DNA from: PMP191F sp047602185
GTDB taxonomy: Bacteria; Bacteroidota; Bacteroidia; Chitinophagales; Chitinophagaceae
Assembly: GCA_047602185.1 (NCBI GenBank)
Contig: JASGHY010000001.1
Span: 1,984,001 to 2,048,000 of the forward strand
DNA: 64,000 nucleotides
Direction of reading: 5' to 3'
In this document: positions 9,765 to 18,427 of the stretch, piece after piece
Position numbering within the stretch: position 1 is the first letter of the stretch
Layout of the letters: each line of letters begins with the position of its first letter
The notes under the pieces: generated by a model
Database searches by the model: none
The model's input: the letters and a program-made list of their open reading frames with translations, nothing else
What the model was told of the DNA's origin: nothing
Program-made: the position numbers and the translations under genes

Positions 9765-9789
9765 GTTCGCAGCCATATTGCCGGGCACT

Positions 9790-9833
9790 AAAAAACCGGC
9801 ATCAGTCATTGGTATACCAATGCTGTGCCGGTT
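9790..9833 (-). terminator. Intrinsic terminator of the candidate small RNA
   Basis: Minus-strand stem AACCGGCA/TGCCGGTT (9826-9833 with 9794-9801) around an inner perfect 16-base palindrome CATTGGTATACCAATG (9807-9822), followed by a run of six U (9795-9790). No protein gene ends upstream of it on this strand. Confidence 0.75.
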
Positions 9834-9982
9834 ATTAATAAGTAGCTGATTGTATTACCCAGGAATAAAGCTCCTTGCCGTGACAAAACGGCTTTTGGAG
9901 AGTTGCTATCAAATGCAATGCTACTTATTCCCCGCTACCGGGTTGTCCGGTTATTAACAGGGAAGAAAGAGCTGTGAAAAAG
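9790..9982 (-). ncRNA. Candidate structured small RNA (~190 nt; 6S-like architecture, unproven)
   Basis: No ORF occupies this stretch, yet it is strongly structured on the minus strand. A perfect 10-bp stem (9920-9929 with 9837-9846) encloses a ~73-nt internal region that carries a second hairpin: GGAG/CTCC (9897-9900, 9871-9874) around GCCGT/ACGGC (9877-9881, 9888-9892). Upstream are two mutually exclusive small hairpins (CCCG/CGGG at 9931-9942 and ACCGG/CCGGT at 9937-9951). The unit ends in an intrinsic terminator at 9790-9833. A promoter-like pair sits just upstream (9988-10015), and the next gene has its own -7 box after the terminator. A closing stem, open bubble and apical hairpin at ~190 nt resemble 6S RNA; a leader or attenuator for the dehydrogenase is the alternative. 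Confidence 0.5.
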
Positions 9983-9987
9983 GTTAA

Positions 9988-10015
9988 CAAAGTCAGTTTA
10001 TATTTTGCAGTGCAA
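9988..10015 (-). promoter_or_regulatory. Candidate promoter for the small RNA
   Basis: Minus strand: TTG (10015-10013), a 17-base spacer, then TGACTTTG (9995-9988), one mismatch from TAnnTTTG. Spacing is within the range used by Bacteroidota vegetative promoters. It predicts a start near 9981-9983. Confidence 0.45.
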
Positions 10016-10468
10016 GCTGCGATCTACCAATAGAGAAAACTGGCATTCATTGTTCAAAAACCCTTTTCTTCCAATTTCAGGATCCCCTCTTTCTTCACCT
10101 GTTAATTGCAACGGGGTTACGGATAAATTCAGAACCTAAACCAATTCCGGCATGGCCGGGTGTTGCTAACTAATCTGTGAAATAAAACGAAAACTTATCT
10201 TGAATCGATCTCTTTGTGAAAACCTGTGCCTGCATATGCTGTTACACAAAACACCTTATGCCGTGCACAACACGGCTTCCTGCAGAAGCACAATCGTTGT
10301 AAAGGATAATGTTTATAACCGGTTCCGGGCTTCCTCATTCCAGGTGTGAAAAGTAAAAGACTGGTACATCATTCAAATTGAACCGGTATCTGGCGCTTTT
10401 AGGACGCATCAAAACTACATCCCTAATAACGCATTTCCTTTGCATTATTTAATCAGTTCTGGTACTAT
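10016..10468. other. Gene-free stretch between candidate RNA and AraC gene
   Basis: No ORF with coding character and no word repeats, unlike most spacers here. The only structure I see is a perfect 6-bp hairpin GCCGTG/CACGGC with loop CACAA at 10260-10276, without a U-run. Unusually long for a divergent spacer, so further regulatory sequence is possible. Confidence 0.4.
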
Positions 10469-10498
10469 TTTGTCTTTAATTATTTGTCTATATTTATG
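10469..10498 (+). promoter_or_regulatory. Candidate promoter of the AraC-family gene
   Basis: TTTG (10469-10472), 18-base spacer, TATTTATG (10491-10498; one mismatch to TAnnTTTG). The ATG follows at 10516, giving a very short leader. Confidence 0.45.
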
Positions 10499-10515
10499 AT
10501 GTTGCAACTTATTCC

Positions 10516-11388
10516 ATGCGCATTATACCATTCAAAATACCCAAGTCATCGGACGAAGCATTCAGGGTGCAGGTAGATGATGTACCACATCTGTATAACC
10601 ACTTACATCACCATCCGGAGATACAAGTAACACTTGTACAGAAAAGTGAAGGCACGTTGATTGCGGGTGATTATGTAGGACGTTTTATACCGGGCGATGT
10701 ATTTGTAATCGGCTCACATCAGCCCCATGTATTCCGCAACGATGAAAAATACCTCACCAGAAAACACCGTGCACTTACTATCTCTGTATTTTTTGATGAA
10801 CAAACCTTAGGTAAAGATTTCTGGCAATTGCCTGAGCTGAAGTCTCTCCGCTTTTTTACACGCAACAGCAGCGGAGGATTTAAGGTAACCGGTGCAAAAC
10901 AGGAGATCATCACCACCCTATTAAAACAGTTGTTGCAATGTGATGGTCTGTCGAAGATCATTTGTTTTATACAGTTGTTGCAATGCTTCTCCACCCGTAA
11001 AGAACTGATGCCATTGGCCCGCTATGCACGCCATACGCTTTCCGGGGGTATTAAAGACTACGATAGTCACCGCATGAACAAAGTGATGGAATTTACCTTT
11101 CGTGAAAGTCACAGGTCTATACGCATTGCAGAAGTGGCACAGTTGGCAAATCTTAGTACAGAAGCATTCTGTAAGTATTTTAAGACCCGCACCATGATGA
11201 CCTATGTTGCCTTCCTGAACGAGATCAGGATCAACAACGCCTGTAAAATGCTGATGGAAAAAGATAATTCGGTAGAAGAAATTGCCTACGAAACCGGCTT
11301 CAGTAATCTCTCCCATTTCAACCGCCAGTTCCGCAAGATCACCGGCTCCTCGCCGTTACAGTTTAAGAAGAAGGTGCTGACAGGATAA
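10516..11388 (+). CDS. AraC-family transcriptional regulator
   Basis: 290 aa. The N-terminal ~100 residues form a cupin-like sensing domain (HLYNHLHHHPEIQVTLV with a His cluster, then FIPGDVFVIGSHQPHVF). The C-terminal ~100 residues form the double helix-turn-helix: SIRIAEVAQLANLSTEAFCK for the first and NSVEEIAYETGFSNLSHFNR for the second, ending in the signature FRKITGSSPLQFKK. Such regulators usually control sugar or stress genes. The divergent neighbours are the candidate RNA and an aldehyde dehydrogenase, which are plausible targets only by position. A word-repeat block begins at the stop codon. Confidence 0.92.
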   Translation: MRIIPFKIPKSSDEAFRVQVDDVPHLYNHLHHHPEIQVTLVQKSEGTLIAGDYVGRFIPGDVFVIGSHQPHVFRNDEKYLTRKHRALTISVFFDEQTLGKDFWQLPELKSLRFFTRNSSGGFKVTGAKQEIITTLLKQLLQCDGLSKIICFIQLLQCFSTRKELMPLARYARHTLSGGIKDYDSHRMNKVMEFTFRESHRSIRIAEVAQLANLSTEAFCKYFKTRTMMTYVAFLNEIRINNACKMLMEKDNSVEEIAYETGFSNLSHFNRQFRKITGSSPLQFKKKVLTG

Positions 11389-11389
11389 T

Positions 11390-11806
11390 GTGCGGATGTG
11401 CAGATTTGCTAATGTGCAAATGAAGTCCGGAAGAAATATCGAATGTCAAATTCCGAATGTCGAATATTAAAGGAAAATGCAAAGAGGCAGAAGTATGAAG
11501 TCATGAAGTCGGAAAGACCGAAAGTCCGGAAGAAAAGTCAGTTGGCAATTTGCAGTTAAAACGTGAGTGGCCGGTGGTGAGTTGTCAGTACCTGGAGCGT
11601 TGAGTCCGGAGGAAAAGTATCGAATTTCGAAGGCAATCACAAAATCTCTAAATCCCGAAATCAGAGATCTTTGAGGTTTGTCCCCCCTTTCACGTTTGAC
11701 TTTTGACCTTTCACGCCCCCACTCACGACTGACGACTCACGATTTCCCAACCTGTAACCGGTATCCGGTAACCGACAACAAACCTATAACTTACCACTTA
11801 TAACCT
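11390..11806. repeat. Mosaic word-repeat block: G', K, E, D', C', J, C, M, A
   Basis: Fills the whole convergent spacer from the AraC stop to the rimO stop. In order: G' words (TGTGCAGATTTGC, 11390-11425), K words, E words (ATCGAATGTCAAATTCC, 11438-11475), K again, D' (GTTGGCAATTTGCAG, 11541-11560), C', J (11643-11670), C (11690-11740), M (11750-11775) and A (11775-11818). The A block overlaps the last codons of rimO. No T-run terminator is present. Confidence 0.8.
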
Positions 11807-11807
11807 A

Positions 11808-13118
11808 CTACTCTATAACCTCCCCTTCCAGATCATAATCATACGCTTTCGTGATCTTTACATTCACAAACTCACCGGCTTTTAATTTACGGCTGCTGTT
11901 AATGATCACTTCATTATCTACTTCCACGCTGTCAAACTCAGTACGGCCAAGATAACGACCGGCTTCTTTTTTATCAACAAGTGTTTTGAATACTTTACCT
12001 ACTTTCTCCTGGTTCTTTTCAAGACTGATCTCCTGCTGTACTTCCATTACTTCCTGTGCACGGCGCTCTTTCTCTTCCTGGGGAATATTGTCTTCCAGGT
12101 CATAGGCGCTGGTACTTTCTTCGTGTGAGTAGGAGAAGATGCCAACCCTGTCGAAACGATGACGTTGTAGGAATCCTTTCAGATCATCTATATCATCCTG
12201 CGTTTCGCCGGGGAAACCAGCGATCAGTGTAGTACGCAAACAAATACCGGGAACAGTCTCACGGATACCGGCGATCAGGTCATTCATCTCACTTTGCGTG
12301 ATCTGCCTGCGCATTGCCTTCAGCATATTATCACTGGCATGCTGCAGAGGCATATCCAGGTAGTTACAGATATTATCGCGCTGACGCATTACATCCAGTA
12401 TCTCCATGGGAAATTTGGAAGGATAAGCATAATGCAGACGGATCCATTCCAGCCCTTCCACATCTGCCAGGCGATTCATCAGGTCGGGCAGCATGCGTTT
12501 TTTATAAATGTCCAGGCCGTAATAGGTAAGCTCCTGTGCAATCAGCATGATCTCTTTAACACCTCTTTTCACCAGGCCTTCCGCTTCTTTTACCAGCGCC
12601 TCAATAGGCTTACTGATATGCTGTCCGCGCATTAAAGGGATGGCGCAGAAAGAACAGGTACGGTTACACCCTTCGGAGATCTTAAGATAAGCATAGTGCG
12701 AGGGAGTAGCCAGCAAACGCTCGCCCAACAGTTCGGCTTTATAATCGGCCTCAAACTGCTTCAGGATCAGTGGCAGCTCCATAGTGCCAAAATAGGCATC
12801 TACTTCAGGGATCTCCTGTTCCAGGTTGCTCTTATAACGTTCACTCAAACATCCTGTAACATATACTTTATCCAGCTTGCCACGGCGCTTCAGATCCACC
12901 TGGTCAAGAATGGTATTGATAGATTCCTCTTTTGCTTTGTCAATAAAACCGCAGGTATTTACAATCACAATATTGTGATCCAGCTTCTTATTCTCGTGTA
13001 CTACGTCAATTTCATTGGCTTTCAGTTGGCCGCTCAGCACCTCGCTGTCTACCATATTCTTACTGCACCCCAGGGTGATAATATTGACCTTGTCCTTCTT
13101 GAGCGTTTTCGTTTTCAT
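11808..13118 (-). CDS. rimO: Ribosomal protein S12 methylthiotransferase RimO
   Basis: Radical-SAM enzyme that adds a methylthio group to the conserved Asp of ribosomal protein S12. ATG 13118 gives 436 aa, the family length; an earlier in-frame start would add 25 residues from the spacer. The N-terminal cluster ligands are Cys18 (TLGCSKNMVDSE), Cys56 (NTCGF) and Cys90 (VTGCLSE). The radical-SAM triad is CNRTCSFC (Cys151, 155, 158). A C-terminal TRAM domain ends the protein. TLGCSKN and the length separate RimO from MiaB. The final codons and stop lie in repeat family A. Confidence 0.96.
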   Translation of the reverse strand: MKTKTLKKDKVNIITLGCSKNMVDSEVLSGQLKANEIDVVHENKKLDHNIVIVNTCGFIDKAKEESINTILDQVDLKRRGKLDKVYVTGCLSERYKSNLEQEIPEVDAYFGTMELPLILKQFEADYKAELLGERLLATPSHYAYLKISEGCNRTCSFCAIPLMRGQHISKPIEALVKEAEGLVKRGVKEIMLIAQELTYYGLDIYKKRMLPDLMNRLADVEGLEWIRLHYAYPSKFPMEILDVMRQRDNICNYLDMPLQHASDNMLKAMRRQITQSEMNDLIAGIRETVPGICLRTTLIAGFPGETQDDIDDLKGFLQRHRFDRVGIFSYSHEESTSAYDLEDNIPQEEKERRAQEVMEVQQEISLEKNQEKVGKVFKTLVDKKEAGRYLGRTEFDSVEVDNEVIINSSRKLKAGEFVNVKITKAYDYDLEGEVIE

Positions 13119-13301
13119 AATAAAAAGTCTGCAAAGGTAACACAATTGTTCTGGAGAGCCGTCAAGTATGTCAAACATTAAAAGCAGGGGCAATCAATCC
13201 CACAAGCGACAGCAAACGATTAAATATCAAATAATTACACACAAATAAAATCTCTCTGGCATAGTTTTTTATTAGCTCATGCAGGATCAAAATCACCGAA
13301 C

Positions 13302-13796
13302 ATGAAAAAAGCATTGTTTATTACGGGTATCGCATTAGTAGTATTTACCTCTTCCACATTTGCACAGGCTATGGGCAGTAACTATCGCGCTGCATTTGGT
13401 TTTAAGTTCTATCCCGGCGCATTAACAGCTAAATTCTTTATAAAGCACAACCAGGCAATTGAAGCCTTAGGCTATATCTGGGATCATGGTTTCAGAGGTA
13501 CGGCATTGTATGAGTTTCATGGCAATATAGCCGGGGCTCCGGGTTTAAAATGGTATGCAGGCCCGGGGGCACACTTAGGTGTGTACAATGAAGACTGGCG
13601 CAGGCATCACGGCGATCATTATTACTATTATGGGGATGGAGATGTATCTGCAGGTTTTGATGGCGTAGTAGGACTTGATTACAAATTCAAAGGTGCACCT
13701 ATTAATCTCAGTGCTGATCTGCAACCATTTGTTGAGTTAGCCGATCATGCCTATATGGGATTGTGGGGAGGAGTAGCATTCAGGTTTGCATTCTAA
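13302..13796 (+). CDS. Small exported beta-barrel-like outer-membrane protein
   Basis: 164 aa with a clear signal peptide (MKKALFITGIALVVF, cleavage after TFAQA). The mature part alternates hydrophobic and aromatic residues in short strands (AAFGFKFYPGALTAKFFIKH, GLKWYAGPGAHLGVY) and ends in a terminal Phe (GVAFRFAF), typical of outer-membrane beta-barrels recognised by the Bam machinery. An unusual His/Tyr/Asp-rich loop (RRHHGDHYYYYGDGD) lies near residue 110. Function unknown; it resembles the small porin-like family common in Bacteroidota. Divergent from rimO. Confidence 0.75.
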   Translation: MKKALFITGIALVVFTSSTFAQAMGSNYRAAFGFKFYPGALTAKFFIKHNQAIEALGYIWDHGFRGTALYEFHGNIAGAPGLKWYAGPGAHLGVYNEDWRRHHGDHYYYYGDGDVSAGFDGVVGLDYKFKGAPINLSADLQPFVELADHAYMGLWGGVAFRFAF

Positions 13797-14039
13797 AGCG
13801 TGAATCGGCAATATCGTGAGACGTGAAAGAAATTCGTGAGACGTCAGTCGTCAGTCGTGAGTGGTCGCAGCTGGATTTGCTCGAGGCTCGTAGCTCAAAG
13901 CTCGTCGCTGGTATTCACAACAACTGCCAACTTGCTTCCGGACTTCCGACATCCGTATTCCTGCGTTTTGCGTTAAGCGTTCCGCGTTTAGCTGTATTCT
14001 ACTTATAACCTATAACTTACAACGTATAACCTGCATTCA
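13797..14039. repeat. Mosaic word-repeat block: C', I, D, K, B, A
   Basis: Convergent spacer between the small outer-membrane gene and ftsY, filled end to end. C' words (CGTGAGACGTCAGTCG, 13815-13870), I (13880-13905), D (CAACTGCCAACTTGC, 13920-13940), a K-like word, B (GCGTTAAGCGTTCCGCG, 13965-13992), and A from 13998 to within a few bases of the ftsY stop. No separate terminator is visible. Confidence 0.8.
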
Positions 14040-15002
14040 CTAAGCTTTCAAACTAAAAAGACTATCTACAAACTCATGCTTATCAAACACCAGCAGATCT
14101 TCCATCTTCTCTCCTACACCAATAAACTTTACAGGTATTTTAAACTGGTTGGCAATAGCCAGTACCACGCCGCCTTTTGCAGTACCATCCAGTTTAGTGA
14201 TGGCCAGCGCTGACACATCAGTGGTAGCAGTAAAATGTTTAGCCTGCTCCAGAGCATTCTGGCCGGTAGATCCATCCAGCACCAGCAATACTTCGTGCGG
14301 AGCAGCGGGGATATGTTTCTGAATAACTCTTTTAATTTTTCCCAGCTCATCCATCAGGTGAGCTTTGTTGTGCAAACGACCAGCGGTGTCAATAATCACG
14401 ATGTCTGCATCCCTGGCAACACCGCTCTGCACAGTGTCAAAAGCTACAGAAGCAGGATCAGCACCCATGCCCTGTTTTACAATAGGAACACCTACACGCT
14501 CGCTCCAGATCGTAAGCTGGTCAACGGCTGCTGCACGGAAGGTATCCGCAGCACCCAGCAATACAGATTTGCCGGCTTTTTTAAAGTTATAGGCCAGTTT
14601 ACCGATGGTAGTGGTTTTACCAACACCGTTTACACCTACTACCAGTATAACGTAGGGTTTAGCTGGTAATTCAGAAGCAAAGGTGTATGAATTAGCTTCG
14701 GGAGCATCAACCAGGATATTCTCAATCTCTTCCTGCAGCAGGGTATTTAACTGATCGGTACCCAGGTATTTATCTTTCGCAACACGTTTCTCAATACGGT
14801 CAATGATCTGGACAGTGGTTTCAACACCCACATCAGCCCCTACCAGCGCTTCTTCCAGGTTGTCAAGCACTTCCTCATCCACACTGCTTTTACCAGCAAT
14901 AGCTTTGGTGATCTTTGACAAAAAACCTTCTTTGGTTTTCTGCAACCCCTGGTCAAGCGACTCCTTTTCCTTTTTACCGAATAATTTTCCGAAGAACCCC
15001 AT
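14040..15002 (-). CDS. ftsY: Signal recognition particle receptor FtsY
   Basis: GTPase that docks SRP-ribosome complexes at the inner membrane. 320 aa, the short form without the long acidic A domain, normal for Bacteroidota; the N-terminus MGFFGKLFGKKEKE may bind membrane. NG-domain motifs: P-loop GVNGVGKTT (123-131), DTFRAAA (153-159), DTAGR (205-209) and TKLDGTAKGG (269-278). It sits after rpmB-rpmG-DUF4295 on the same strand, the usual Bacteroidota order, but a terminator (15175-15205) separates it from DUF4295, so it probably also has its own promoter. Confidence 0.97.
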   Translation of the reverse strand: MGFFGKLFGKKEKESLDQGLQKTKEGFLSKITKAIAGKSSVDEEVLDNLEEALVGADVGVETTVQIIDRIEKRVAKDKYLGTDQLNTLLQEEIENILVDAPEANSYTFASELPAKPYVILVVGVNGVGKTTTIGKLAYNFKKAGKSVLLGAADTFRAAAVDQLTIWSERVGVPIVKQGMGADPASVAFDTVQSGVARDADIVIIDTAGRLHNKAHLMDELGKIKRVIQKHIPAAPHEVLLVLDGSTGQNALEQAKHFTATTDVSALAITKLDGTAKGGVVLAIANQFKIPVKFIGVGEKMEDLLVFDKHEFVDSLFSLKA

Positions 15003-15039
15003 AGTGAAAGTTTAATGATGCGAAGTTAATCCCTGAAGC

Positions 15040-15140
15040 CCGAAATAGAAAGAGGATGCCGGATGCTGCTCTTCGGATACCCGATACGCAATACCCGTTA
15101 CAGGTCTCTCTATCCGATATTCTGTACCTGGCATCCCTGC
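15040..15140. repeat. Family M word repeats upstream of ftsY
   Basis: Near-tandem variants of GGATACCCGATACGCAATA and ATGCCGGATGCTG fill the spacer between the DUF4295 terminator and the ftsY start. The family also occurs at 11750-11775, 20590-20635 and 20930-20945. Confidence 0.55.
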
Positions 15141-15174
15141 CCGAAATACTCCCAATCACAATATACCCAAATAC

Positions 15175-15205
15175 AAAAAGCTGTTCCTGTGGGAAACAGC
15201 TTTTT
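15175..15205 (-). terminator. Intrinsic terminator after the rpmB-rpmG-DUF4295 genes
   Basis: Perfect 11-bp stem AAAAAGCTGTT/AACAGCTTTTT with a 9-base loop, 24 bases after the DUF4295 stop. The A- and T-rich outer arms make it functional on either strand. It would uncouple ftsY from the ribosomal-protein operon. Confidence 0.8.
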
Positions 15206-15228
15206 ACAATGGTGTACTAACTACCCAA

Positions 15229-15402
15229 TTATTTTTTAGCCATGAACTCTTTCAGGTTGTCTTTGTGCACGATAGCTTCTTTGAAGGTATATGCACCAGA
15301 TTTTGGACTGCGAACCGCACGGATCACTTTAGTCCAGTTCTTAGCTTCTGCTGAAGCTTTGGCGTCTTTAATTTTCGAGTTTTTTGAAGCTGCTTTAGCC
15401 AT
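15229..15402 (-). CDS. DUF4295 small basic protein, ribosome-operon associated
   Basis: 57 aa, read directly from the minus strand: it starts MAKAASKNSKIKDAKASAEA and ends LKEFMAKK. Lys-rich and basic, with a central VIRAVRSPKSGAYTF. It matches the small DUF4295 family that in Bacteroidota lies between rpmG and ftsY, and that gene order is preserved here. A ribosome-associated role is inferred from context only. Confidence 0.88.
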   Translation of the reverse strand: MAKAASKNSKIKDAKASAEAKNWTKVIRAVRSPKSGAYTFKEAIVHKDNLKEFMAKK

Positions 15403-15404
15403 AT

Positions 15405-15500
15405 GCTGAAAATTTGAAAATTTGAAAATTATTCAATTTGAAAATGAGCCTTAGGCGTATGCGCCAACCATTTTCAAAATTAGCACATTTTCAAACTACT
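15405..15500 (-). repeat. Family H word repeats between DUF4295 and rpmG
   Basis: Near-tandem AAAATTTGAAAATTTGAAAA words at 15409-15445, and inverted TTTTCAAAATTAGCACATTT words at 15470-15497. The two sets are inverted relative to each other and can pair. Unusual in being inside a ribosomal-protein operon. Confidence 0.6.
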
Positions 15501-15506
15501 GAATTA

Positions 15507-15689
15507 TTACTTGATTTCTTTGTGAACAGTAACCTTTTTCAGAATGGGGTTGTATTTTTTCAACTCCAGACGTTCGGGATTGTTCTTTTTGTTTTTAGTA
15601 GTAATGTAACGGCTGGTGCCAGGCTGACCACTTGTTTTGTGCTCAGTGCATTCCAGGATTACCTGTACTCTATTGCCTTTCTTTGCCAT
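15507..15689 (-). CDS. rpmG: 50S ribosomal protein L33
   Basis: 60 aa, starting MAKKGNRVQVILECTEHK and ending KKVTVHKEIK, the complete L33 sequence pattern (RYITTKNKKNNPERLELKKY). The zinc-type Cys pairs are absent: only the first Cys (ECTEHK) remains, as in the C-minus paralogue type. Middle gene of rpmB-rpmG-DUF4295. Confidence 0.96.
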   Translation of the reverse strand: MAKKGNRVQVILECTEHKTSGQPGTSRYITTKNKKNNPERLELKKYNPILKKVTVHKEIK

Positions 15690-15713
15690 TGTTATAGTCT
15701 TTTGAAATGAACG

Positions 15714-15950
15714 TTATATTTTTTCGCCCTGAGCGCGCAATTCTTTAACCACAGTGTACAAGCCTCTTTTCGCGATGGTACGGATACCTTCGGTAGAAAC
15801 TTTCAATGTTACCCATTTATCTTCTTCAGCCAGGAAAAAGCGCTTGGTCTGCAGATTGGGTAAAAAACGGCGTTTGGTCTTAATATTTGAGTGGGAAACA
15901 CGGTTTCCTGTTACCGGAACTTTACCTGTTACCATACATACTCTTGCCAT
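15714..15950 (-). CDS. rpmB: 50S ribosomal protein L28
   Basis: 78 aa, starting MARVCMVTGKVPVTGNRVSH, with the L28 core NIKTKRRFLPNLQTKRFF and C-terminal VSTEGIRTIAKRGLYTVV. It is the first gene of the operon, 24 bases before rpmG. Length and motifs are normal. Confidence 0.97.
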   Translation of the reverse strand: MARVCMVTGKVPVTGNRVSHSNIKTKRRFLPNLQTKRFFLAEEDKWVTLKVSTEGIRTIAKRGLYTVVKELRAQGEKI

Positions 15951-16124
15951 GACTTCAAAAATTTAGGAGTGCAAAGGTCGGGAAATCTAAGTTATTAGCA
16001 AACAATTGTACGCTTTTTTTTAGCTTTTTTCTTCACAACTGTTAATAAACCTTAAGATCAACGATACAAGGCTCAAGACCAAAATCCATAACAGCCTGAT
16101 TTAATTCAAGTTACACATCCCCAG

Positions 16125-16225
16125 TCCCGGCATCTCCTTGTGCCTTTTCTTCCTGATCTTACTTCTTATATCTTGTGCCTTCCCCTCTTTTACCTTGTTC
16201 CTTCCCTCTTGTGCCTTTTCAATCG
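16125..16225. repeat. Family N word repeats in the rpmB-ppk divergent spacer
   Basis: Several near-tandem words around CTTGTGCCTTTTCTTCC between 16135 and 16220. The rest of the 341-base spacer is T-rich near rpmB (16011-16030) and holds a CACCTTTG -7-like box at about 16266-16273, upstream of ppk. Confidence 0.55.
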
Positions 16226-16291
16226 GAATTAATAATTCCTTAATTTACAGTTCGTTCCGCTGTCACACCTTTGGTACAAAGATAGGAACGA

Positions 16292-18418
16292 ATGGAAAGC
16301 ATGAAACGCAAAACTATTGCACGCGATATTAGTTGGTTATCTTTCAATGGCAGGGTGTTGCAGGAAGCAGCCGACCCCACAGTACCCCTCCGCGAACGGG
16401 TCAAATTCCTGGGGATCTTCTCCAACAACATGGACGAATTCTTCAGGGTTCGTGTGGCTACCCTTAAGCGAATGGTTGAGTTTGGGAGCAAGATCAGGAA
16501 CATGCACCTGGAACAGGCCCCTCACCGCATCCTGGACGAAATTCAGCAGGTGGTGCTGGAACAGCAGTCGGAGTTCAACCGCATCTGGGAAGGCGTTCGC
16601 CGCGAAATGGAAAAAGAAAAGATCTACCTGGTAACAGAACGCCAGCTCAATAAAGAACAGCAAAAGTTTGTTCAGACCTATTTTGAAGAAGAAGTGCGCT
16701 CCAACATCATTCCCCTGATGCCGGAAAGCATTCCACAGTTCCCCTACCTGCGTGAAAAATCTATTTATCTGGGTATAGTACTCTCTACCCGCAACGGATC
16801 ACTCAGGCGCAAATATTCCATTATTGAGATCCCCTCCCGTACCATCGGCCGCTTTATCAGCCTGCCGTCACCGGAAGGGGAACATCATATTATACTGCTG
16901 GAAGATGTAGTAAGGTTCAACCTGAAAAGCATCTTCTCCTATTTCGGATACGACCGCTATGGCTCCTGGGTATTTAAAGTGACCAAGGATGCCGAGATTG
17001 ACCTCGACAACGATATTGCTACCTCCCTTATTCAAAAGATTGAAAAAGGGGTTAAAAATCGTCGTAAAGGCAAGCCCGTGCGTTTTGTGTACGACAAACA
17101 GATGGATGACGGTCTGCTGGATTATCTTATCCGCAAGCTGAACCTCTCCCGCAAAGAAAGCCTGATCCCCGGAGGACGCATTCACAACTTCCGGCACTTT
17201 ATGGATTTCCCGGATGTATTCCAGAAAAAAGGACAACGTAAAAAACCTTTCCCCCATCCTTTATTAAAGAACTCACAACGGGTTACTGACATTGTGCTGC
17301 AAACAGATATCATGCTCAACTTTCCCTATCACTCCTTCAACCCGATGATAGATATGTTGCGCGAAGCAGCCATCGACCCGCATGTTACAGTAATAAAAAT
17401 TACAGCCTACCGCCTTGCATCCAATTCAAAAATTGTGAACGCATTGATCAATGCAGCCCGCAACGGAAAGCAGGTATCTGTAATGCTTGAAATACGCGCC
17501 CGCTTTGAAGAAGAGGCCAATCTTGAATGGAAAGAACGCCTGGAAGATGAAGGGGTTAAAGTACTTACCAGTATGCCTGATATGAAAGTGCATGCCAAGA
17601 TCTGTCTTATCAGGAAAAAGATCAATACACATACCATTCACTACGGCTTTATCAGCACCGGTAATCTCAACGAAAAAACCTCTACCGTATACGGGGATCA
17701 CTGCCTGCTTACAGCCAACAGGCTCATTATGGCCGATGTGAACAGGATCTTCAACTACCTGGAAAAATGGAAGAATGGCACCGGCATGTTACGCGCCTGC
17801 AAAACACTCATCCCCTGTCCTACCGGTTTGAGAAAAGAACTGGTGAAACTGATCAATAAAGAGATCAAACACGCGCAGGAGAAAAAACCATCAGGCATTA
17901 TCCTGAAGATGAACTCGCTTTCAGACGACGCATTAATAGAAAAATTATATGAAGCAGCAAGGGCCGGTGTAGAAGTTAAACTGATCGTACGCGGCATTTT
18001 CTGCATGTTCTCAGAAAATAAAAAATTCAAGGCCCCGGTTACAGCCATCAGTATTGTTGATGAATACCTGGAGCATGCCAGGGTGTTTATTTTCCACAAC
18101 AATGGCAATGAAAAGGTATTTATCTCTTCGGCCGACTGGATGGTACGCAATATTGACCACCGTGTAGAGGCTACCTGCCCTGTTTTTGACGAGAATATTA
18201 AAAAAGTGTTGAAAAATATCCTGGAGATTCAGTTGAGCGATAACTCAAAAGCCAGAATTTTGGACAACGATCTCAGCAATCACTATGTGCGCGATAAGAA
18301 ACAGAAGAAGATCAGATCGCAGGTAGAGATCTATAATTATTTACATCTAAAAACAAGTAAAGTGCTTGGCCTTACTCACCCGGCCAACCAGGTGCAAGAA
18401 GCAGCAGGCGCTTTCTGA
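16292..18418 (+). CDS. ppk1: Polyphosphate kinase 1
   Basis: Reversibly transfers the gamma-phosphate of ATP onto polyphosphate. 708 aa, full length for PPK1. The N-terminal domain begins RDISWLSFNGRVLQEA and contains FLGIFSNNMDEFFRVRV. The two catalytic His sites are visible: His434 in MKVHAKICLIRKK (phosphorylated residue) and His602 in VFIFHNNGNEKVF within the second phospholipase-D-like half. Arg/Asp-rich motifs HYGFISTGNLNEKTS and SSADWMVRNIDHRVE are intact. ppx follows after 9 bases, so synthesis and breakdown of polyphosphate are co-transcribed. An ATG three codons later is an alternative start. Confidence 0.97.
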   Translation: MESMKRKTIARDISWLSFNGRVLQEAADPTVPLRERVKFLGIFSNNMDEFFRVRVATLKRMVEFGSKIRNMHLEQAPHRILDEIQQVVLEQQSEFNRIWEGVRREMEKEKIYLVTERQLNKEQQKFVQTYFEEEVRSNIIPLMPESIPQFPYLREKSIYLGIVLSTRNGSLRRKYSIIEIPSRTIGRFISLPSPEGEHHIILLEDVVRFNLKSIFSYFGYDRYGSWVFKVTKDAEIDLDNDIATSLIQKIEKGVKNRRKGKPVRFVYDKQMDDGLLDYLIRKLNLSRKESLIPGGRIHNFRHFMDFPDVFQKKGQRKKPFPHPLLKNSQRVTDIVLQTDIMLNFPYHSFNPMIDMLREAAIDPHVTVIKITAYRLASNSKIVNALINAARNGKQVSVMLEIRARFEEEANLEWKERLEDEGVKVLTSMPDMKVHAKICLIRKKINTHTIHYGFISTGNLNEKTSTVYGDHCLLTANRLIMADVNRIFNYLEKWKNGTGMLRACKTLIPCPTGLRKELVKLINKEIKHAQEKKPSGIILKMNSLSDDALIEKLYEAARAGVEVKLIVRGIFCMFSENKKFKAPVTAISIVDEYLEHARVFIFHNNGNEKVFISSADWMVRNIDHRVEATCPVFDENIKKVLKNILEIQLSDNSKARILDNDLSNHYVRDKKQKKIRSQVEIYNYLHLKTSKVLGLTHPANQVQEAAGAF

Positions 18419-18427
18419 TAGTACTTA

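Noticed and set aside
11390..11806. Word repeats as a CRISPR array
   Set aside because: Units are too short and degenerate, there are no constant repeats with unique spacers of fixed length, and no cas genes.
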